Positions 51,682-63,992 of a stretch of DNA of 64,000 nucleotides are shown here, one piece after another (the stretch's first letter is position 1; every line of letters starts with the position of its first letter). The translations under genes and the position numbers were made by a program. Origin of the DNA: Pestalotiopsis fici W106-1 (lineage: Eukaryota > Ascomycota > Sordariomycetes > Amphisphaeriales > Sporocadaceae); the NCBI RefSeq assembly GCF_000516985.1, contig NW_006917103.1:682001-746000 (forward strand), written 5' to 3'. The notes beneath the pieces were generated by a model that saw nothing but the letters and a program-made list of their open reading frames with translations, did no database searches and was not told the origin of the DNA.

Positions 51682-52724
51682 GGTGTGTTTACTCTCCTTG
51701 ACGCAAGAGAGTTGTGTTACACAACCTGCCAGACAATAAAGGCATTGTCTGAATAAATGTACTCTTTGACTTGGGCAGGAGTGGCGAGGCGTGCCCACAT
51801 ATTCGTGCTGCTCACATCAGATTACATATGCTGGCGCATCAGCACTATAATCCCCGGGATACAAGACATGCAACTTAACCCCTCTTTTCGCGGGTTAGTT
51901 GTTGATTTAAGACTCCTGTGATAGGTGAGCAGCAGGGCTTACATTCCATGCACATTCTTATCAAAGTTTGATCTCTCCAGAGCTACTCAAGCTTAGCAAA
52001 GAGTCTATATGACCTTTTTGTGCCACGGTCTGATGACGGGATATATTCAGAGTACGCAGTCGTCCATTTCAACAAAATCACGTTTCCGAGCGTTTTTAAT
52101 ATCAATCATGCCATTGCTATTGAATCAGACCATGTCATTGAGCTCTTGTGGTGCACTGCACTGGCCTCGTTTCAATCATATGATACTCGGATTGCTCTAC
52201 AGGGGACCCCGAACGCGACAGGAATATGCTGACATCAAGTCATAGTATCGGAAGATCTTTGAAGTGGCCATGGCGGGGATAGATACCGAGGTCAAAAGCA
52301 TGTACTCATCGTGGACTTGATGCTTTTGGTGCAGTGTTTCAAAATGTGAATATAACATTAAAAGAAAAAGAAAGAAAAAATCCAGTGAATGAAAAAAAAA
52401 AAACAAGTAGAAGAAAAAGTAAAAAAGAAAACTAGTAAGAGAGAGAAAAGAGAAAGAGAAGACAAGGAGTGAAAACCCATCATCGACACAGACTGCATTC
52501 GAACCTGGTGCATTTCGTGTCACTGAATACTGGAATTTAGTGAGCTAGGCCGCTAATCCGGCGCTAGCTGCCCCACCCCGCCCAGACTGCCTGGACTGCC
52601 CGCTTATGATTTTGCAACACCAGATCCGAATCCCACGACAGCCACAACACTTGGAGAAAAGGACAAAAAACAACAACAACAACAACTTCACGATACTTAT
52701 CATCGTGTATACGGGCAAAAATTT
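51682..52724. other. Intergenic with purine-rich tracts
   Basis: This is the P450 promoter side. The plus strand at 52,359-52,467 is almost pure A and G, and (CAA)n lies near 52,669-52,685, just beyond the tRNA 3' end. A poly-T run downstream of a tRNA gene on the minus strand is consistent with Pol III termination. Confidence 0.5.
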
Positions 52725-52832
52725 CGACATTGGCCTGATTCGAACAGACGCTCCCGAAGGAACAAGATTGCAGAATCACTTCCAGAGAAGCAAGTTCTAG
52801 TCTTGCGCATTAGACCACTCTGCCACAATGCC
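52725..52832 (-). tRNA. tRNA-Ser (anticodon AGA) with a 26-nt intron
   Basis: On the minus strand the acceptor arms GGCATTG and CAATGTC pair with one G-U. The D stem is GCA/TGC, the anticodon stem CAAGA/TCTTG, the T stem GTCTG/CAGGC around TTCGAAT, and there is a long variable arm TTCCTTCGGGAG. The discriminator base is G, as in serine tRNAs. The anticodon AGA is at 52,798-52,796. One base after it, a 26-nt intron (52,794-52,769) precedes the last loop base. Without the intron the tRNA has 82 nt, the usual serine length. Confidence 0.93.
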
Positions 52833-55800
52833 TTGTTATTGGATGAAAGTTCGAGTCTTTATTTTAAACTATATGCCATTCCAAAATCCCGACAAATAGT
52901 GACTCAAAGCCCACCAAAGTCTTTCGGAATGACTCGGGGTGTGGATAGGTGAGCTTGTGTCGTCACCTACCATCAAGAATGCTTCTTTCATGCGATACTG
53001 GGGTCATGTTTGTTCGCGCCGCACGGTAGAACACAGGCAGGGGCAGAAGACAACAGTCATTGCAATAATTGCCATAAAATAATAGTATCGAGACACAGCA
53101 TGAATTCTTTTCGTCAACGTATAAATCATGATATCTTGTTTCACGCTCACATACATGATCATTATGAAATTCGTAAACCTTTCCTATCCTCCACGTTCGG
53201 GCCCGTCTAGTATGATACCTAGGGTCAAGCATCTGCTGATGACAAACACAAGCCTTTGCGATAACCCGGCATCTCGTCATATTTTTTGCGAGTAATATGT
53301 GCCAGCATTAGCTATCTGCACTAATTGGACCCGTCGCCGGATGGTGGGAGTGACATTGCATTCTTGTGCCTGTTGGCTCGCTCCCACAAGAGGAATGTCT
53401 GCCCTTCACTCAAGTGGTCTATGGGGCTTGGAGGCGTCATGGCGGCACGGTCCTATGTCCCCATCTCAATTCTCAGCCTACCTGGATGGTCGGAATCACG
53501 AGTGATGACCACATGTTTTCAGCTCTCGAATAGCCGGATATCTCATAAAGTTTATTTTTAAATGCCTCCAACCTTCTCTTTCTCCGCGCGCTGTGTTGTT
53601 TTTTTTTTGGGTGTACTCCTACCCTCCTCTGCTAGCAGACTATACCCAGCGCCAAGGGTCTATAGTCTTGGGTGTGTAACTTAGGACTTGATTGGTGCAT
53701 GCCTTTTTTCATTGGCGCACAATATAATATTACATCTGCGCCGGTGACACGCATCAGTATCACAGACTACATGCGCGCGGTACTGTTCAAAGCATGTCTT
53801 TGATATCAAGGCACAAACCGCAAAGGCTCAAAGTACGGGCTATTCGCGTATGTTGATGACCCTCCGCTGCGTATAGCTGTGATGCATCGCGGGTTCATAA
53901 TACTTTGAAAAATTTTAATTATCGACGAATAAACAAAAAAAGTAAAGTCAAATCTTGTGGAGATAACTGCAGTGGTAGTTGAAGAGCCCAACCCTGCAAG
54001 AAGTTCAATTGCATGTCCATGATTGGTTCATCTAGGAATCATTCTGCGACACCAATATAGAAAAGGCGTGAAAAAACTTCATTTTGAGATTTGGATTAGT
54101 ATTATTTTTTTCTTAAAAAAAAAATCCGGATTGAATTCCGGATCGAGTACGTTTGATCGTCGGAGAAGTGATAAGTTGGTGAAAACACTATGCCATAGGT
54201 CAAACACCATATCTATGGAGATTCCAGTGCGGCAGCCAGGCGCATTTTTGTGTTGTTGTCATTGATGGCCGGTCTTACAATTTGTCATTTTGCGTTGACT
54301 CGACTATCGTGTCGTGTGTGCCATGACACGACAGCAAACTCACCTGATGCTTATAATGCGCCTTCTGCCTCGACGCGAATTTCGTTTTTGCCCTGGGTAT
54401 TATGGATCAACTCGGACATCTCCTGTGTTTGCTGACGCTACGCAGGCTGTCAACAGATCTTGGTGGCTCGACACCGATTTTATGCGCAGACCTGGAATCT
54501 CTTTTTGACTCGATTTAATCAGGGTAAATTCGGAGATTAGGCTTACACTTTATTAGACGGTATTCGAATATACTAAATGCTTGACGCTATAATTCCAGTC
54601 TTAGGTGCGAAGTTGCCCACAATCAGCACGCAAGCACATAGTATCAACCAGCGAACGGCCCCCAACACCCCATTGTCACATGTTCTTGTTTTCCAACCGC
54701 CCTTTTTTTCTTTTTTCTCTTTTGGGTTATAGGTTCTCTTGAACGTAATCTCGCCTGTCGAAGGAATACTATTTTACTTCTCTTCTTTCAATACCAACGT
54801 TATTTACCTCGAATCCTTTTCACCGATGGGCATTCTGATGTCGTTGGACTTACGTTCCATTATGCTATGTCGAGTCAAATTCGACATTTGGGGACGAATC
54901 TGTACCAAATGCGGTCTGAAGATGAACAAAATTTCCAGATGTTTACATTCCAGTATGTCTCAAAGGCTAGTGCCAGCCGGGACCAACGGCTCTCATCAAG
55001 CAATCAAGAGAACTCATGACTGCGATATGAACTGGCTGTTGCCGTAACTTTTGGCCTAACAGATACACAGTCCTGTACTAATGGTCGCTGGGAGGGACGC
55101 AGAAGTCATCCACAAAGCTTCCGTAAGAGCGATGCAGAGATACAGGTTCTGGGTCCTTGGGACAATCGTCTTCTCACCCCTATGTGGCTTCCAAATATGG
55201 GGATAGCATGAATTTGAAAAGCTGTAAAACCAGAACATGAAGGATGAGAATAACATCCGGACAGATCAGGGCAGATTGCTCTCTATGAGTCTTGAAGGTG
55301 CCTCTGTCTTCTCCGAGTAGCAATGCTGCTCGCTAGTGCGAGCTGAACGCCACACATCATTTCTCAGTAGGTTCATCGAGATGCAACTGAATTTGACGAA
55401 TCCTGCCAGATGAGATGTCTAGTTGTCATGATGGCAAGCCTGGAACCAACGGAACAACAACCCGATGATGCTCACCCACCCAAGCACATTGAAAACCGAT
55501 GACGGGCGAGTCAATCTATGGACATGCGTGTCGAGTCTATCTCTTTCTAATCAAATCATTCAAAGTCAAAAGGACCCGACGTAAGTTGGTAAGAGGTTGT
55601 CAATGTGCTCCTGGCATGAAGCAAGTGTCGAGAAAGTTTAAATCCCCTTTGGAGGGTATAGATCTCCAGCGGTGCCTCCAACGGCGCGGGCTATGGCACT
55701 TGGCTCGCAACGAGCATTTGTTGAAAGTCCGTGAATCAAAGCCAATCCCGAAACCTTGCAGTCTTGATATTTGTGGCATCGCTTCTGAAGAGAAGCCTGC

Positions 55801-57642
55801 CGAGCCTGCCTGGCCCGTTTGTCCGTATCAGTGCGCACAGCGTTTTTGGATAGACTAGCACGAAAGGCAACCCTGATCAGCCATCCGCTAAGGAATTTCC
55901 AGTAAATTCGCTGTAAATTCTCCAGGTTCTTTGTCGATCCCTATCCCATCTTTATCTAGATTGCAGCATAAGGGGCAAATTTTCGATCCAATCCCGGTAA
56001 GTACGTTCTTGGCGTCCCTGAAGAGTCGGTCCCTTGTCCGGTCCCTTGTTCACAAGCGGCCGTTAAGTTTAACCTGGTCGTTAGCATACTCGCCACTAGC
56101 ATCGTTCCCGGACGTGTCGTCCGGGCCTAGACTCGTTGGTCTCGTAGACGACTGCTCGGGAGATGAATCTCATGAGTTCGGCGACGGCATGGAGAAGAAT
56201 AAAGGGTAGTGTCCCCAGAAAGAAATAAGGCACCTGTGCAAGTCCCGATGAATGAAGCGAGAGAATACCAGGATTTCCATGCTACGCATGTACGTTTACT
56301 CGTTCAATCCATACGCAGCCCAAACTCAAAACCCAACATGGCCTCGAGTTATATACATAGTCACGGTACTTTGGCTCATGTCATGACATGATTCAAGGTT
56401 GAGTACTGTTATGGTGTCCAAATCAATGCACCTCCGGGACCTTGCTTTGGTGTCCGTCAATAAGCTTATCTTCACGTGGGCGATGGTGATATAGGGGCAG
56501 TCTTGACCACCTCTGAATACCATGATCATTTGCGTAATTGGAACCAATATGTGGGTATGACCTGGGAAAACAAGTTGACAGATAATCGAGTGTCTTATAT
56601 ATGTTTCAGAATATTGAAACGGAAGAGGATGAGCAAAACTCTCCGATTAAGCGAAGCCATCAGAAGACGCAAAGAAGAATGTTATTGGGTGCCAAGCAGC
56701 TGGATTGTCGGGACCCATGTCCCTGATCGGGACCCCTTTTCCCCCACCCCGGCGCTGACCTTCCGCACGTTCCGGGCTACTACAGGCGCCACTCTCGTCT
56801 CTCTCCAGCTTTACCTGGCGGAGACGTCAATGACAGCAACTACTCGACCTAGCGCAGTTGCAGTTGCGACGCCAATGAACTACAAGCCGTCTAAAACGTA
56901 TTAGTGAACTCTATTATCGGGATCGGACTTTTGTACTTGGCCAAGGAAAGCAAAAGAGAGCATTGGCGTAGACCTAGAACATTTCCTCCTTCATCATAAA
57001 CGTACGTTTGGGTTGATCAGCTTCTGCAGGTCCTGACTTTTTTTCTTTTCGGGTTTGTTGCCACGGGAATAGTGTTTGTGCGCAAGTCGGCGGCACAGCA
57101 GGCACAAGGCAGGGCAGGGCAGGCAAGGGCAGGCAAAGGCAGGCAAGCGATTCGGGCACGGTTATAGTACGGAACGAACAACTACACCTCGGCACCCCGC
57201 ACCGCACGCCCCTGATCTTCTTGCGCGACATACCTCAAACCACAGTAACCCAACGATGCTAGGCAGTGTAGGGCAGCAAACCCACAACCGATGGACAGGA
57301 ACAGACCTTTACAGCGGCTGTTAAGCGGCCGCGCTCCGATTTAGTAGGTAGGGTTCATGGATGTAGATGCTTTGATGAGCCCAATCATGGTTCGGTGGAG
57401 AACCGCTAGCACCTCTGGAAACTTGAAAAGTCGACATCCAGCCACTCACAAAGTGCAAACAAGCCATGACTCGAAATTTCCCCTTGCTTTGGTTTACTCG
57501 GGAAGATTTACACCCAGCGCACTATACTACTGTATATATCCCCACACATAAGTTCGCGTCCGTCCATCAAACAAATCTTTCAGCATTGTGAGAAAACACC
57601 ACTCGTCATGCTGCGTGGTCATCACATCGCACCATCACAGCC
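52833..57642. other. Gene-poor stretch, no secure gene
   Basis: 4.8 kb without a frame I can support on either strand. Frames up to 140 codons exist but lack motifs. A GGCA/GGGCA microsatellite lies at 57,099-57,147. Composition is normal to slightly AT-rich, so it is not a RIP block. Confidence 0.5.
57099..57147. repeat. GGCA/GGGCA microsatellite
   Basis: Repeated GGCA, GGGCA and GGCAA units upstream of the receptor-like gene, for example CAGGGCAGGGCAGGCAAGGG. Confidence 0.85.
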
Positions 57643-58994
57643 ATGAGTGACGAGGAAGATCGCAGTAGAGGGGTGCTCGGCGTCGCCATCACCTTCCTCG
57701 CCCTCACTTGGATAGTGGTGCCTCTTCGAATCTATGTGCGCACCGTGGTGACCAAAGCCTTTGGGACGGATGATGTTTTACTACTCATTACCCAGGTAAA
57801 CAAGGGACCCTTCAGTCCACAGTCACATAAAGATGTCACCCAGCTGATCCAACTCGCAGGCTCTCTTCACGACCTATCTTTCTGCCCAGCTTGGAGGTTG
57901 GTATTGGGGTACAGGCAGGCACAGGGACAATCTCACACCTGAAGCCAATACAAATGCGCTCAGGGTACGTAGCAAACTGGTGGACTGCTGACGCCATGGC
58001 TAATTGTGTGATAGTTCTGGTTCATCTGCGAGATCTTCTACGTCCTCACGGCTACATTCATCAAGCTCGCTGTCGGCTTGTTCCTGATTCGTCTCTCCGT
58101 CATCAAGATGCACATTTGGTTCCTTCGTATCCTCATGGTTGGAAGTGTTGTTTTTGGATTCGCCTACCTCATGGTTGTCCTGTTTCAATGCCGGCCGATC
58201 AGCACATTCTGGTTGGAGGCGCCAGGCACCCCCGGCAAATGCCTGGACAACAATCCCGTCGCCATTACCACATACATTGCATCAGTCGTCAACTGTCTTG
58301 CCGACTGGGCCTTTGGTATATTACCAATGTTTATCGTCTGGTCTCTAAATATGAACAAGAGGTCAAGAATCATTGCCATGGGTATCCTCGGCTTTGCTTC
58401 CATGTATGTCACCGTGGTTTCGAACCAGTCAACTTGAAGGCGATGGATCACCCAACTGACCAATTCTCTTAGCGCGAGTACCGCGACGATTGTACGATGC
58501 TTTTATATTAAAGACATGCTCAACGGCCAAGACTTTCTTTGTAAGTCAGACGAACCTCACCAAGACAGAACACCAACTAATTCCATACAGGGGCCACGAC
58601 AAACTTTGCCATCTGGAGCACAGTCGAACCAGGTGTTGGCATTATTGCGACCTCTATCGCGACACTGAGACCGATCCTGAGGGGCTTCCTGGCCCTCTTT
58701 GGTATATCCACAACTTCGCGGTCAAGGGCGACTCCATGGACGCCCTCACGCGGCTACATCAAGACTGATGATCAGTCCATATCCAATTTAAGGCCGGATA
58801 TCGGCGCAAGCACTTCAACTGCAGCTGGCGGCCCAAGGAGGCAGGCCCAAAATAACTATGCAGAGGACGAACACAGCACAAGTGACCTCATCGAGTTGTC
58901 GGGCATTGTAAGGACAGTGGAGGTGTCACTTTCAAGAGACAATGACGACGTGACGCCGCAGCCAATTCTTGTTGGCAGCAAAGCATATCAGTAA
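57643..58994 (+). CDS. Pth11/rhodopsin-fold fungal integral membrane protein (putative receptor)
   Basis: Members of this large family are seven-helix plasma-membrane proteins, some acting in surface sensing by pathogens. Five exons: 57,643-57,795, 57,860-57,964, 58,015-58,403, 58,473-58,540, 58,591-58,994 (372 aa). Introns: 64, 50, 69 and 50 nt with GTAAAC, GTACGT, GTATGT and GTAAGT donors. Seen: helix 1 VLGVAITFLALTWIVVPLRI, family motif FGTDDVLLLI, GWYWGTGRHRDNL, the helix IFYVLTATFIKLAVGLFLIR, IVRCFYIKDM, and WATTNFAIWSTVEPGVGIIA, the family's helix-7 signature. The C-terminal cytoplasmic tail is rich in Ser, Thr and charged residues. There is no CFEM domain at the N-terminus, so it belongs to the CFEM-less group. 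The ligand is unknown. Confidence 0.9.
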
Positions 58995-60655
58995 TGCAAG
59001 GAGTTTGATATATCAGACCAAATAAAACAAAAATGATAATAAAAATAACAAGACCCTTCCTACGAACTCTCCGGCTGGTACGATTACTGCAACCCGTCAT
59101 CTTTTTTCTTTCTTTATCAACTAGCAATTTGTCGTCAATTGCTACCTCGATCATTTTGACCCGAGATCCGGCCAGCCTCGCGCTATGCTTCCGAGTTGCC
59201 ACTCATTGTCTCTATTGAATCCCTGTGTAAGTAGGCGACTAAAGCGCCACCTCGGAGCAAGACAAGATCCACTTGACAATATCGTTCCATACAACAAGGC
59301 ATCGGAACGGGTCCTGACTATTGTTCCATAATAAAGACGATGCAAACATGCTACTGTATGAATTTAACATACTGCACTGCATGCCTGCCTAGTCAGCACT
59401 CACTTCTATTTCCATCTTGTTTTTTTTTTAAAAAAAAAATTATGGACGTATACTTCTAAGCTGGGCGTGGCCCGGGGATTCCCGAGAAGGTACCACGAGA
59501 CTGCGGGATCCCCCCATAGGGATCCCGTGGGACCCAATCAGTCAGCCCAGCACCCATCGTCAACAATACACCCTCATCATGTTATAATTCTTGTGTCTAT
59601 CGGTTTCCAATCTAGGCGCTTCCATGCAATATGCAAGCCGAGCCAGGTTCCATGCAATGTCAGCGGAAGAAAATACCGTACATGCGAATGATCCCACTCA
59701 TTACCCAGTTTGGTCGGATTATTGCTGACTGTTGCGTTCTCTGTCTCCCAGTCAGCCTGCGAGGCTCTCATGCTTGCAAAGTCTGAATTCTCGCCTTATG
59801 ATTCGAAGATAGCGGGCCTATACTGTACGTATATTCGGTATTAATTGCTAGGCTAGCATGGCCCTGCATTGAGTCTGTCGCGTTTTCGTGTCGTGTTCTT
59901 TTTCGAGATGAACGACCAAAGTAATAGCCGTGTGATGCACCGCCGGAAAAGCCAAGACTGCAGTGTGCACAATAGTATTGATGTCTGCAAGCCGTAATAT
60001 TGCCACTATTGTGACTGCGATACAAGAGATCAGAAGCATAAATGACTGCTACCCAACTCAAGAGGTCGTGTCACTTGAAACTAGACAGTAAAAACTCTGT
60101 TGAGGGCTGCCTGTATCTCTGGAGGTGGCCGGCCCGGTGAACGCTGCTGCCTGTCCCATGTGCTACGCCAACTGGGAAAAATGTGCCTCATTCACGATCA
60201 GGTGTGCTGTATAATTATTTTATTGCATATTGCCTATCTAATGAATAGGGCAATTGTCCTCTGATATGCATTTGCAAATGTATTTACTCGGGTCGAAAAT
60301 CATGGCCAAGCACTGTATTATTGGATGGGAGGCCCGTGCGGGGTCGACAGGCTTTTTTATTAATTGCACAAGGCTGCCGTTTATTAAAATTTCGAGGTTT
60401 ACTTCATTTTATCATTTGAAATAGATTTTCTTGTGGTGAATCTAACACAAGAGGTATCATACGAATCATGGTAAGCACTTCCATGTGTGGCCGAATATAA
60501 CACAAAGAACTGACGCGACTGGCAGCCCCTGCGACAGCTCTTCGACCCCAGCAGCGCTACTACTAGCGGCAAAGCTAAAGTAGAGTTAGCACCCTTTCCC
60601 CCTTCCGTCTGACCAAGGTTTTCTTCCTCCACTAACGACTATACACATCGTCTAG
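58995..60655. other. Intergenic; contains the unresolved 5' end of the NLR gene
   Basis: No complete gene was found. The first exon(s) of the NLR gene must lie here, because its reading frame enters through a CGTCTAG acceptor at 60,655. An ATG at 60,302 opens a 40-codon frame, and an ATG directly followed by GTAAGC lies near 60,470, but neither gives a donor in a matching phase that I can defend. Confidence 0.5.
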
Positions 60656-63600
60656 TCTCATTGCGGTCCACGGCCTCAACCCTCGGAGCAAGAAGGATGC
60701 CGACCACGCGTTTGATACCTGGCGGACGCCGGCCGGTGAAACGGGGCGGCTGTGGCTGCGCGACGACTTGCCATGCGTCCTGCCAGACACGCGCATTTGC
60801 CTATACGAGTACAACGCAACAGCGGTCTACGGGAAAGACCGAGACACGTTTGTCGGTAAGGCAAACGAGCTGCTGGAGGCAATCCGGATAGAAAGGGACG
60901 AGGATGAGGACCGACCAATCATATTCCTAGGTCACAGCATGGGCGGCCTGCTGATTAAACAGGCCTTGATCAATGCACACAACAACCCAAAGTATACCTC
61001 CATCAAGAGTGCGACTAGTGGTCTAGTCTTCTTTGCGACGCCGCACAACGGAGGAGACTGGAAGTTGGTCAGCCTTGGTGGGGTGGCGGCAAAGATTGCG
61101 ACGCGGTCAGGATTTCAGAAAGGCGATGATGTGATTGAAGTCTTGAAGAAGGGCAGCATGTTTTCGGACATCATGGAGGAACAGTGGCGACATCAGCTAC
61201 TGATGTATGATATTGTGTCGTTCTGGGGATCGGAAGATGACGTGAGTTGACACGAATCGTCTACCCTGACGCACTTGCAAGATGGCGCGCTGACTGATCT
61301 TCTAGATTGTCCCCCGGGAGAGTGCACGGTTCGGCCTGCCGGGGGATCGGGAGAATGTCGTGAAGCTAAATGCCGACCATGGTAGCGTATGCAGGTTCGG
61401 GTTAGGCCAGACGGACCTGGACAACTTGAAGCTGGTTCGTGGCAATATCCGGGACGTGTACCGTAATGCACTGAAGACGCGTGAGTTTCCTGTCATATCT
61501 TCTGTGCTGGAAGACGGAAATGACGTTGCCGAAAAGGAGCTGCAGAGGCGACTAGTTGATCTGAAAAGAGTTCGGATGTAGTATCAAGTCGAGAGGAATG
61601 GAACAAGACCATGCTTTTCTATCTTTCTTATTGTGTTGCTGAATATCCTGTGCTAATAACACAATCTTCAGGTGCATCACCACCCGGGGAAAGCGGAGAA
61701 ATCCACCGGCGACATCACTATATTCCACTGACTCAGAACCGCAAATTTACCGGACGGACCCAAGTGCTTGAACGGCTCCAAGAAAAGCTTTTCATTGAGC
61801 CAGACTGCCAGAAGCTCGTAGTGCAAGGCCTAGGAGGCGTGGGCAAGACGCAAGTAGCATTACAGTATGCATTTTGGGTAAAGGAACATCAGCCAGACTA
61901 CTCTGTTTTGTGGGTTCCGGCATACAGTCGTACAGGCTTCGACCAGGCATACATGGAGATTGCCAGGCGCCTAGGTATACAAGCAACCGGCAAGGACCAA
62001 GACGCTCGAGAGTTGGTGAGACGACGTTTGGAGTCAGAAGACAGCGGCAAGTGGTTTCTCGTCGTCGATAATGTTGACGACGTAGACATTTTGTACGGAC
62101 AAGCCGGCTCCAACTCCAACCCCAACTCCGATGCGGCATCCGAAGATGGTATACATCAGTACCTGCCAGAAAGCCAGAATTGCGTCCTTCTGTTCACCAC
62201 GCGCTCGCCGGACGTGGCTGTCGAGATTGCTGGCCCCGATGTGATTGACCTAGAAGAAATGAGCTCCGAGGAAGCTGTCGGCCTTTTGACGACATTGTTA
62301 CGTCGGCAGGAGCTCCTTCGGGATAAGACAATCGTTGCAAAGCTCCTGCAGGAACTTGCGTATTTGCCGCTGGCCATTGCGCAGGCTGCTGCCTATCTTA
62401 ACCGGAACCGGCAATCGTCCATCAGCTCTTACCTCAAGCTATTGCATGGCACCGAGGAGGACATAATAGGCCTACTGAGCCGGGAATTCCGAGATGGCTC
62501 TCTATTCCAGGCATCGCAGCGGGCGGTGGCGACGACCTGGATGGTCTCGTTTGATCTTATCTCTGTTTCGGATGATGCAGCTATAAAACTGCTTTCATTT
62601 ATATCCTGCATCGAGCCAAAGAGCATTCCCCTCTCGCTCCTACCGCAGAATAAGTCGGCGGAAGAGAGACAACACGCGATCGGAACGCTGTGTGGGTATG
62701 CGTTTCTGGTCGCTAGAGAAGATGAAGAAATGTTTGATATGCATAGGCTGGTGCATATGGCGACAAGGATATGGAACCAACGACATGATCGAATAAAGGA
62801 AGTGACGCTGGGTGCTCTCCATCAACTGAACGCAGTGTTTCCACCGATCGATACGGCCAATTGGGAACGCTGGAGAGTCTATCTGCCGCACGCCGTACGA
62901 GCGCTTGGCGAGAGCAAGGGGCACTGTGTTCAGGAGAGATATGACTTATTGAATCGAGTGAGTCCATACTTCTTTGAAGAAAGACGGTTCAAGGAAGTGT
63001 TACCGGCTTTGGATGAGGCAGCCAGTTGGAGGAGGAATGCAATGCCTGATACGAATCCGGATCGACTCACGACAGAACACTGGCTCGCAAATGCATACCT
63101 GGAAAATAGGCGAATCAACGAAGCGATTGTGTTATTAGAGCATGTCGTCGCGCTTCGGGAACATATGCTAGACGAGAGGGATCGCTCTCGGCTACTTTCA
63201 CAATACCAGCTCGCAAGAGCATATCTGGCTTCAAGACGCATCAAGGAGGCGATTGTAATATTTGAGCATGTGGTGGCGGTTCGGGAGAAGACACTGGATG
63301 AGAGGGACCACAAACGACTAGACTCACAACATGAGCTTGCGCGAGCATACCTGGAAGACAGACGAATCAAGGAGGCAATTGTAATATTCGAGCACGTGGT
63401 GGCGGTTCGAGATCAAATGCTGGATGAGAGGAGTCAACATCGACAAGGCTCACAACACATGCTTGCACGGGCATACCTGGATGACAAGCGGGCCGCAGAG
63501 GCAGTCGTGATATTGGAGCATGTGGTAGCGGTTCAAAGGCAGACGCTGGACGAAACGGATCTTTTTCGACTGGCATCAGAACATGTGCTTGCGCGGGCAT

Positions 63601-63992
63601 ATTTGAACAACAGGCGGATCAAAGAAGCGATCGTAATGTTTGAGTACGTGGTAGAAGGCTTCAAGCAAGCGCTGGAAGAAAAGGATATCTATCGACTAAA
63701 ATCACAACGCGAGCTCGCACGGGCGTATTTGGATGATGGGCGGATCAAAGAAGCGGTTGTGATGTTAGAGTACGTGGTGGCGGCTTTTGAGCAAACACTG
63801 GATAGGAGGGATTTTGATCGGCTGGTGACAGAACACGTGCTCGCACGAGCATACCTGGCGGATGGAGAGGTTCAGAAAGCGGTCGCCCTCCTTGAGCATG
63901 TTGTGGCCATGAAAGCAGAAACTCTTGCGCCCAACGATGACAGTCGACTTCTTTCAGTAGCATTGCTAGCAGATGCTAGAAAAGCGCTATAA
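60656..63992 (+). CDS. NLR-type receptor: SesB-like lipase, NB-ARC, TPR (5' exon not resolved)
   Basis: Fungal NLRs of this build are thought to control heterokaryon incompatibility or innate immune-like responses, with an N-terminal hydrolase as effector. Exons seen: 60,656-61,241, 61,306-61,480, 61,672-63,992. Introns: 64 nt (GTGAGT...TCTAG) and 191 nt (GTGAGT, branch CTAAT, TTCAG). Domains: alpha/beta hydrolase with LIAVHGLNPR, the nucleophile GHSMGG (Ser at 60,936-60,938) and FFATPHNGGD; NB-ARC with P-loop GLGGVGKT (61,827-61,850), Walker B WFLVVDNVDD, LLFTTRS and LPLAIAQAAAYL; then seven TPR-like 42-residue repeats (63,063-63,944) and a partial eighth before the stop. All key nucleotide-binding and hydrolase residues seen are intact. 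The translation start lies upstream of 60,656 and was not found, so the N-terminus is open. Confidence 0.92.
63063..63992 (+). repeat. Coding tandem repeat, 7 x 126 bp plus 48 bp (TPR array)
   Basis: Each unit encodes a 42-residue TPR with the pattern RL-xS-x-H-x-LARAYL-xx-RRIKEAIV-xx-EHVVA-xxx-TLDERD. Unit starts: 63,063, 63,189, 63,315, 63,441, 63,567, 63,693 and 63,819. Units 2 and 3 share long identical peptides such as RRIKEAIVIFEHVVAVR. There are no gaps or length changes between units, which suggests recent duplication or conversion. Confidence 0.93.

Noticed and set aside
52360..52470. Possible coding frame in the purine-rich tract
   Set aside because: The open frame on the minus strand is low-complexity Phe/Leu/Ser-rich translation of the poly-purine run, with no motif.
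61360..61581. Separate small gene ending at 61,581
   Set aside because: Only its first part, up to 61,480, coincides with the SesB-like exon frame. The rest is best explained as readable intron, because a canonical GTGAGT donor in matching phase joins to the NB-ARC exon.
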